Positions 59,592 through 64,000 of a DNA stretch of 64,000 nt are shown here, piece after piece. This stretch comes from an uncultured Bacteroidales bacterium (GTDB taxonomy: Bacteria; Bacteroidota; Bacteroidia; Bacteroidales; P3). The notes below the pieces were generated by a model that saw nothing but the letters and a program-made list of their open reading frames with translations, was not told the DNA's origin and did not search any database. Both the position numbers and the translations under genes were made by a program. The stretch lies in the NCBI GenBank assembly GCA_900314925.1, contig OMXC01000016.1, positions 30,597 through 94,596 on the forward strand. The letters run 5' to 3'. Numbering within the stretch: the first letter of the stretch is position 1; the number at the start of each line of letters is the position of its first letter.

Positions 59592-60035
59592 CTATTTTTT
59601 GAATTTAATGAGGAATTTGAAGATGGGGATTAAGAGGAGGCCGAGGAGGAAGGCTATTGCTATGGGTTTGATGGGGGATTTGGGGTTGATGGATTGAATG
59701 GGGCTAATAGAGTTGGTGGTGGATTCTTTGGAGGTGGATTGGGTTTCGGTTTGGGTGGTGGCGTGGGTTTGGAGGGCGGTGCGGTTTTGGGTGGTTATTC
59801 TCTCGCGGTCGGTAATGGTGGTGAGTCTGGTTGTGTCGCCGTCGGTGTTGGTTTGGATGGTGATTGTGGTGGTCTCACGCACGGTGTCGTGGACGGTGAG
59901 GGTGACGGTCTGACGGAGGGTGTCAGTCGCGGCCATCGTGCTGGTCTGCTGCGTCACGGTCTTGCTGCTTCTGCAACTCACTGTAAACAGGGCAAGCGTC
60001 GCTATGAGGGCAGTCGTTAATCTTCTGTATTGCAT
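59592..60035 (-). CDS. Spanin-like lipoprotein (Rz1-like or u-spanin)
   Basis: A 147-aa protein. The N-terminal lipobox ends FTVSC at residue 21, giving an outer-membrane lipid anchor. A long Thr-rich linker (about 25-115) follows, and one membrane helix at the C-terminus (PIAIAFLLGLLLIPIFKFLI). A lipid anchor at one end and an inner-membrane helix at the other is the plan of a unimolecular spanin, which fuses the two membranes in phage lysis. The gene starts 113 bases inside the previous gene in another frame, as Rz1 does within Rz. No sequence family match can be claimed. Confidence 0.65.
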   Translation of the reverse strand: MQYRRLTTALIATLALFTVSCRSSKTVTQQTSTMAATDTLRQTVTLTVHDTVRETTTITIQTNTDGDTTRLTTITDRERITTQNRTALQTHATTQTETQSTSKESTTNSISPIQSINPKSPIKPIAIAFLLGLLLIPIFKFLIKFKK

Positions 60036-60264
60036 TTCTCAAATGGTTTACTTCGGTGCGTAATTCCCTGACTTCACGCCGCAGGGGGTCGGCAATGTTT
60101 TCCTTGAACTCCTCGACGTACATTTTCGACAAGTTCATGTCTTTTTGGCGGTTGTCGGCCTTCAGGCTTTCGACCTCCTGACGGTGACGGCGGCGGTCGA
60201 ACAACCAGCCGCCACCGGCGACGAGGGTTAGGATTGATGGGATGATGTTCCAAAGGTTGTTCAT
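59923..60264 (-). CDS. Rz-like or holin-like membrane/coiled-coil protein
   Basis: A 113-aa protein with an N-terminal membrane helix (about 5-22, WNIIPSILTLVAGGGWLF), then a charged coiled coil (about 28-88) and a Cys-containing tail (NDCPHSDACPVYSEL). N-terminal anchor plus coiled coil is the plan of an inner-membrane spanin (Rz), and the next gene, a lipoprotein, is nested in its 3-prime end. It could equally be a holin-like accessory. It lies after the amidase gene in the same direction, so the three form a lysis-type cassette. Confidence 0.65.
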   Translation of the reverse strand: MNNLWNIIPSILTLVAGGGWLFDRRRHRQEVESLKADNRQKDMNLSKMYVEEFKENIADPLRREVRELRTEVNHLRNAIQKINDCPHSDACPVYSELQKQQDRDAADQHDGRD

Positions 60265-60291
60265 TTTTCAGTAAATCTTGATATTCTCCTG

Positions 60292-60309
60292 TGCGCCGCG
60301 GGCGCACGA
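60292..60309. terminator. GTGCGCC hairpin between amidase and Rz-like gene
   Basis: GTGCGCC and GGCGCAC pair around GCG. It has no T-tract, so it may modulate rather than end transcription. Confidence 0.35.
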
Positions 60310-60347
60310 AATCTTGTAAATCTTGTAAATTATTCCGCTTTCAGCGG

Positions 60348-60761
60348 TTAAAGATTGTTTTCTTTGCACCATTGCTGGACATCAAAGCAGGGGCAGGCTT
60401 TGGCGGCGTACTCATTGTGTCCGTGGATGGAGGTGATGGGGTATTCTTCCATCAGGTCCTGGACAAGCTGGAGTAGAACAAGACGCTGCGCCTCGGTTCG
60501 GGTGTCGGTGGCGTGGCCGTCGGCATCAAGGCCGCCGACATAGGCGACGCCGATGCTTTGGACGTTGTGACCGGGGCAATGGGCGCCGACTTGCTCGATG
60601 GGACGGGCTGAATGGACGCTGCCGTCGGGATAGATGACGTAATGATAGCCAATGTCGTGCCAGCCGAGGCTCTTATGATAGCGGCGGATGCTCTCCACGG
60701 TGCAGTTGGCATCGGGGCGGGTGGCGGTGCAGTGGATGATGATTTCGGTGATGGTTCGCAT
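60348..60761 (-). CDS. Phage-type N-acetylmuramoyl-L-alanine amidase (T7 lysozyme-like)
   Basis: A 137-aa Amidase_2 enzyme that cuts the bond between muramic acid and the peptide stem. Zinc ligands are His10 (IIIHCTATR), a His in SIHGHNEY near 113, and Cys123 in AKACPCFDV. The motif WHDIGYHYVIYPDG is typical. No signal peptide, as in phage endolysins that need a holin. It resembles T7 lysozyme in size and order. Downstream lie the Rz-like and spanin-like genes, and upstream two fibre-like genes. Confidence 0.92.
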   Translation of the reverse strand: MRTITEIIIHCTATRPDANCTVESIRRYHKSLGWHDIGYHYVIYPDGSVHSARPIEQVGAHCPGHNVQSIGVAYVGGLDADGHATDTRTEAQRLVLLQLVQDLMEEYPITSIHGHNEYAAKACPCFDVQQWCKENNL

Positions 60762-60815
60762 TTCTTTATGGGCTTAGTGGGGTTAATAGGCTTAATGGGC
60801 GAAAGACAAAGGGGA

Positions 60816-60848
60816 GCAAGCCGACTGCCCGCGGTGCGGTCGGCTTGC
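60816..60848 (-). terminator. Terminator between fibre-like gene and amidase
   Basis: GCAAGCCGAC and GTCGGCTTGC form a perfect 10-bp stem around a 13-base loop. The minus strand continues TCCCCTTTG, a weak T-tract. Confidence 0.7.
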
Positions 60849-60860
60849 TGGGGTTGGTGT

Positions 60861-61439
60861 TTAGGCGGCAGTAAGATAGAGGATGTTGACGGTGTCGCCT
60901 TTGGCGTAATGGCTGGGGTCTTTGAAGGTGAGTTTGTTGTCGGCGAGGGTGTAGTCGGTGGGCGGCTGCATCAGGCCGTTGACGAAGACTCCCACGGCGC
61001 TCTCGGCATAGGGAGGCTTGGTGAGGGAGATTTCGGCGGTGAAGTCCACGCTGTCGAGGGTGAGAATAGGAGGTGCGGGGAAGGCAATCTCTTTCTCGGT
61101 GGCCACTACCTTGCCGCTGGAGAGTGCAAGGCTGACAACGGCCTTTGTGGTGGTGCCGCTTCCGGCGGTGTTGGAAGTGTTGACACCTGTGACGGGAAGG
61201 GCAGTCTTGGCGACCTTGACGGCGGTGCCTTCCTTGGTGACGGCAGACACATATTTGCCTGTTTCGGCACTGCCGCCGGTGACGGACTGCAAGGCGCCGC
61301 CCATGGCGCCGGACACAGCGTTGTTGATTTTCTCACTTGTTGCGGCTGCGGTGACCAGTTGTTCGGTCAAAGATGACCAGTCATCTGATGCGGAGGGCGA
61401 TACAACGCCGTCGAGTTGTTTGACTTTAAGTTTCTGCAT
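60861..61439 (-). CDS. Phage fibre- or tail-like protein with a VFVNGL motif
   Basis: A 192-aa protein rich in Ala, Ser, Thr and Val. The first part (about 10-110) is low in complexity, like phage fibre shafts. The last 60 residues contain VGVFVNGLMQPPTDYTLADN and end GDTVNILYLTAA. A VFVNGL...DY pattern followed by a GD.V strand is common in short C-terminal modules of phage tail or receptor-binding proteins. The next gene upstream has the same motif. No signal peptide. Function is by resemblance only. Confidence 0.6.
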   Translation of the reverse strand: MQKLKVKQLDGVVSPSASDDWSSLTEQLVTAAATSEKINNAVSGAMGGALQSVTGGSAETGKYVSAVTKEGTAVKVAKTALPVTGVNTSNTAGSGTTTKAVVSLALSSGKVVATEKEIAFPAPPILTLDSVDFTAEISLTKPPYAESAVGVFVNGLMQPPTDYTLADNKLTFKDPSHYAKGDTVNILYLTAA

Positions 61440-61461
61440 AATCTTTTACTTTTTAATGGTT

Positions 61462-61803
61462 TTAATTGATTGGGATGGCTTTGAGGATGATTTCGTCGTC
61501 GCTCTCGATGCCGGGGATTTCGAGTCCGTCGGACTTGGTTCCGTCGGACAACTCCTTGTAGTCCTTGCCGAGGGTGTATCGGAGGCCGTTGACAAAGACC
61601 TCGGAGGTGCCGACGACGAAGGCCTGGCGGCTGATAAAGAGACCGGACATGAAATCGATACTCGCGGCCTTGATGACCTGCGGCGACAAGTCGGAAAGGC
61701 GGACTTGCGCGGCATTGCCGTCGGCGTCGTAGCCCAGGATGTTGAGCTTGGGGACGGACGCGGGGTCGGCGGTCGGGAGGGTTGTGATTTCTAAATCTTC
61801 CAC
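61462..61803 (-). CDS. Small phage-like protein sharing the VFVNGL motif
   Basis: A 113-aa protein, acidic. Its middle holds EVFVNGLRYTLGKDYKEL, the same VFVNGL...DY pattern as the neighbour at 60861-61439, and it ends in DDEIILKAIPIN. No signal peptide or membrane helix. It lies 22 bases upstream of that neighbour in the same direction. It may be an accessory fibre or baseplate part. An alternative is an anchor or scaffold in a domesticated phage module. No family name can be given safely. Confidence 0.58.
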   Translation of the reverse strand: MEDLEITTLPTADPASVPKLNILGYDADGNAAQVRLSDLSPQVIKAASIDFMSGLFISRQAFVVGTSEVFVNGLRYTLGKDYKELSDGTKSDGLEIPGIESDDEIILKAIPIN

Positions 61804-61923
61804 TTTACGAATTGAAAATTGAAATATGAAAATCGAAAATTATTGAGTGGTAATGGTCAGGGGACGGCTGTGGAGGGCGAGGGAACGCCCTCCGAGGAGC
61901 AGTCGGATGACCTGTCGGGGCAG

Positions 61924-62663
61924 TCAGGGAGTTGTGGTATTGTTGAGTTCTGGCTGGAGATAGACAGCGGCGGAGTTGATGCCACCGTAGCTGTTGACCG
62001 AGGCGATAATGGCCGAGTTGCTTTGGTAGGTGGCAAGGGCGGAGTTCTCGACATAGAAGAACTGAGTGCTGACCTTCAATGTGCCATCGACGGCCTCGCG
62101 GCTATGTACCCACACGGCGGCGCCGTTAGTAATCTCAACAGAGGTGGCGAGTTTGTTGTCAGCTACGGAGAAACCCAACTGACTGACGATGTTCCAAAGG
62201 GGCGTGTCGTCGGCAGTGCTCAACACCACCTTATAGCCGGTGATGGAGGCGCGAGGGGTTCGCGTCACCGTATCGACAGTCTGGATGCCGTGGAAGAAGG
62301 TAATTTGGTCGCCTTCGAGAAACGAAGCGTTGTTGTCGATGACGGCTTGCGAGAATTGCGCCACGGTGGTTGTCGCGCTGATGGCACCTTGACGACACCG
62401 AGGTTGGCCTGGATGAAGGCATTATAGACGGACATCTGCGGAGGCAGCTCCTCGAAGCCACGACGCAGCATAGAATCGAACTGCTTGTATATGGCGCCGA
62501 GGTTGGCCCATTGGGTGCGGATGTTCATCTGGCTTTGGGTGCGCAGAGGGGTGATGGGTTTGACGGGGGCCTCGCTGACGATGGTACCGACTTTAGTTTG
62601 GCGGTAGATATACTCACCTACCTTGCCCCGAATCTTTGTGTTGATTCCGAAAACTTTTGCCAT
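61924..62663 (-). pseudogene. DUF6266-like gene with a frameshift
   Basis: Two overlapping frames make one protein. The first part (from ATG at 62661-62663) reads MAKVFGINTKIRGKVGEYIY and on to NAFIQANLGVVKV. The second frame continues from about 62385 with ISATTTVAQFSQAV to a stop at 61924. The join lies at AAGGTGCC on the minus strand, where one missing G (AAGGGTGCC) would restore a single reading frame of about 246 aa. It resembles the DUF6266 family common in Bacteroidetes mobile regions. It may be a real mutation, a sequencing error, or programmed frameshifting. It heads the fibre-lysis cassette. Confidence 0.7.
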
Positions 62664-62933
62664 TGTGTTTTACTTTTTAATGTTGGACTTTTTGTTTACT
62701 CGTCTTTGTGGCATGGCCTACATGTGCACCTGTGGGCTGGGCTTTGAAAGACGGGGCAAAAGTACAGGGGTGGCAAAAATCGGATTCGGGGATTGTCGGT
62801 TTATGGGGTGATAAAGGGGGCTTGGGGAGGATAAAGGAGGATATGAGGCGGAAATTAGGATGTGGAGAAGGGGTAAAAAGGGGTATGGACACCCTGATTT
62901 TTGAGAAAATCGGGGTGAATAGGGCAATAAAAA
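62664..62933. other. Gap upstream of the DUF6266-like gene
   Basis: No gene is supported. A TACTTTTG core on the minus strand (62757-62764) is a plausible promoter for the cassette. The rest is purine-rich on the plus strand with no structure that I can support. Confidence 0.5.
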
Positions 62934-62970
62934 AGCCACGGCAAGCGAGAGGGGGGGGCTTGCCGTGGCT
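62934..62970 (-). terminator. Terminator of the NYN gene
   Basis: AGCCACGGCAAGC and GCTTGCCGTGGCT form a perfect 13-bp stem. The minus strand continues TTTTTTATTG. Confidence 0.9.
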
Positions 62971-63002
62971 AAAAAGTAAGGAAAACCTACTGTTTCCCCA
63001 AA

Positions 63003-63659
63003 TTATCTATTCTTCCATTTATCCGGAATAGTGTATCGCTTTCCATCTTTTTCCACAATGTCGGGCATTATAGCATTAAGGAAACGAGGAAGATTCTTTT
63101 TCATTTCAACAGGACGGCTGCGATGGTGAAGTAGATTATCTTTAAGGTCGTTGCTATAATTTGACGGTGGGAAGTACACTTTAATTGCAATATTCGGGTA
63201 ACGTTTTTGAATCAGTTCCAAAGGAGGCACAAGATCGCTATCAGCACTGACAAGGGCAATGGTATCTGTTGCTCCAATGAGACAATCCTCTATCATTCGG
63301 ATGGAAATGTTGACATCTGTTTTCTTCTCTTCTGGCCGAGAAATATCTCCTTTGCAATAAGGACATATAATATGCTTTTCAAGATACTTGCCGCGGACAA
63401 TTTCGAAGCGGTCGCCATTAATCAATTTGTTCGCATTCAAAAATGCACTCTGTCGACTACTCTTGTCTGGATTTAGTGGGCTGGCAGTGAAATATACGAC
63501 CTTTGTAAGTTCTTGTCCTTCTCCAAGGAAGCTTTCGCAAAGACGTACCATGTCAATCCAGTAGCATTTACGCCATACCTCATCGGCGTATTTGGAACGG
63601 CGGATACCATAATAGAAGTTAAAGCCGTCAATATAGAATGTTACTCGTTTTTTGTTCAT
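63003..63659 (-). CDS. NYN-domain protein (PIN-like ribonuclease fold)
   Basis: A 218-aa protein with a NYN domain. Acidic residues for metal binding appear in FYIDGFNFYYG (Asp near residue 10-11), EKKTDVNISIRM, and VSADSDLVPPLEL. A CPYC pair near residue 100 could bind zinc. NYN proteins are usually RNases or RNA-binding, and many lie in defence or mobile regions. It stands alone with a promoter core upstream (63741-63748) and a strong terminator downstream. Codon use is AT-rich like other accessory genes here. Confidence 0.85.
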   Translation of the reverse strand: MNKKRVTFYIDGFNFYYGIRRSKYADEVWRKCYWIDMVRLCESFLGEGQELTKVVYFTASPLNPDKSSRQSAFLNANKLINGDRFEIVRGKYLEKHIICPYCKGDISRPEEKKTDVNISIRMIEDCLIGATDTIALVSADSDLVPPLELIQKRYPNIAIKVYFPPSNYSNDLKDNLLHHRSRPVEMKKNLPRFLNAIMPDIVEKDGKRYTIPDKWKNR

Positions 63660-63740
63660 TTTTATTTAATAAAAAAGCCACTAAAGAGTGGCTCATATCT
63701 CTACACGAAAGTAGAGCGATGCATTTCAATTTTCTGAATG

Positions 63741-63748
63741 CAAAGATA
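63741..63748 (-). promoter_or_regulatory. TATCTTTG promoter core for the NYN gene
   Basis: Minus-strand TATCTTTG lies 82 bases before the start codon. The remainder of the gap (63660-63894) is AT-rich with no gene. Confidence 0.55.
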
Positions 63749-63894
63749 CATACTATTTTCCAAATGGCAAAACTTTCTTTGAAAATAAATTGTAATTATT
63801 TGATAGAGAGAAATTAAAAATCGAAGGCAAAATGTGATTGCCCCCGATTTTCGTAGTGTTTTTTACAACAAATGTGCCAATTTAAATGTTAAGG

Positions 63895-64000
63895 CTATGG
63901 CTCGCCGAGGAAGGAGAAGATGATTTGGAGTTGTTTGGGGGAGAGGAGTTTGCGTTTGGGGGAGTAGGCGGTTCTGGAGAGTTCGGCCATCAATGGCTCA
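63895..64000 (-). CDS. C-terminal part of a DUF4248-like protein, cut by the right edge
   Basis: The minus strand is open from the edge to a TAG at 63895-63897, giving MAELSRTAYSPKRKLLSPK followed by QLQIIFSFLGEP. The pattern of a Pro-x-Gln helix ending in a LGEP C-terminus matches the small DUF4248 family of Bacteroidales, often found beside primase and amidase genes of mobile regions. Only about 35 codons are visible and the start is outside. Confidence 0.5.
   Translation of the reverse strand, partial: EPLMAELSRTAYSPKRKLLSPKQLQIIFSFLGEP

Noticed and set aside
59694..60020. A Gly/Val-rich 108-codon plus-strand frame opposite the spanin-like gene
   Set aside because: It arises from the Thr/Gln-rich antisense strand. 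The minus-strand gene has a lipobox and a membrane helix.

Overview
The window looks like one stretch of chromosome from a fairly GC-rich member of the Bacteroidales. The grounds are: (i) repeated promoter cores of the Bacteroidetes type, TAnnTTTG, often with TTTG 19 bases upstream; (ii) family content typical of the order (C25 gingipain-like protease, S46 dipeptidyl-peptidase of the DPP11 type, C69 dipeptidase, fused RibBA, SDR-type threonine dehydrogenase with KBL, ORF6N, DUF6266-like and DUF4248-like genes); and (iii) A-rich ribosome-binding regions. I cannot name the genus.

Layout. 0-6.5 kb (minus strand): a C25 protease cut by the left edge, a DPP11-like peptidase, then dapB followed by a FecCD-type permease and its ATPase. 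6.8-9 kb (plus): ribBA and a GT4 glycosyltransferase. 9-13 kb: an ECF sigma gene leading an AT-rich, lineage-specific run of lipoproteins and small outer-membrane barrels. 13.2-17.2 kb: zapA, rny, lgt, gpmA, then tRNA-Ser, tRNA-Pro and tRNA-Arg. 17.7-21.2 kb: a degenerate arginase-family protein, an LptE-like lipoprotein and a DUF2723 membrane protein. 21.4-31.7 kb (minus): one tightly packed run pth-coaX-OMP-TPR-lptC-lpxD-SGNH-SGNH-MBOAT, joining envelope assembly to a probable O-acetylation set. 31.9-41 kb: gdx-like SMR exporter, C69 dipeptidase, an InlB-repeat lipoprotein, threonine dehydrogenase, adk, kbl, trpS and a lone rnfA. 41.5-51.7 kb: nagB-DUF4954, rmuC, comM, and an ECF sigma/anti-sigma-like/outer-membrane receptor set, then sodB. 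51.8-64 kb is accessory: yraN with a multidomain nuclease, a structured RNA, a small lipoprotein, ORF6N between remnants of a pyruvate:ferredoxin oxidoreductase gene, an AT-rich PIN/membrane protein, a phage-like lysis and fibre cassette, a NYN protein, and the end of a DUF4248-like gene.

How the genes fit together. The secreted proteases (C25, DPP11, C69) with threonine dehydrogenase and KBL suggest a peptide and amino-acid fermenting life. The 21-32 kb run handles lipid A and LPS transport with envelope acetylation. rmuC, comM, yraN and the DprA-like nuclease are all DNA-processing genes within 10 kb.

Most interesting points: an ECF sigma factor with two near-identical promoters, one of which lies inside the terminator hairpin of the sigma operon itself; the same terminator-over-promoter design at two housekeeping promoters; a candidate 6S-like RNA near 53.7 kb; an unusual DprA-like/HTH/PD-(D/E)XK/HTH protein; a wHTH-PIN-coiled-coil-2TM protein; an Rz/Rz1-like nested spanin pair; and a dispersed palindromic repeat family in intergenic gaps. 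No CRISPR array, rRNA operon, transposase or integrase was seen.
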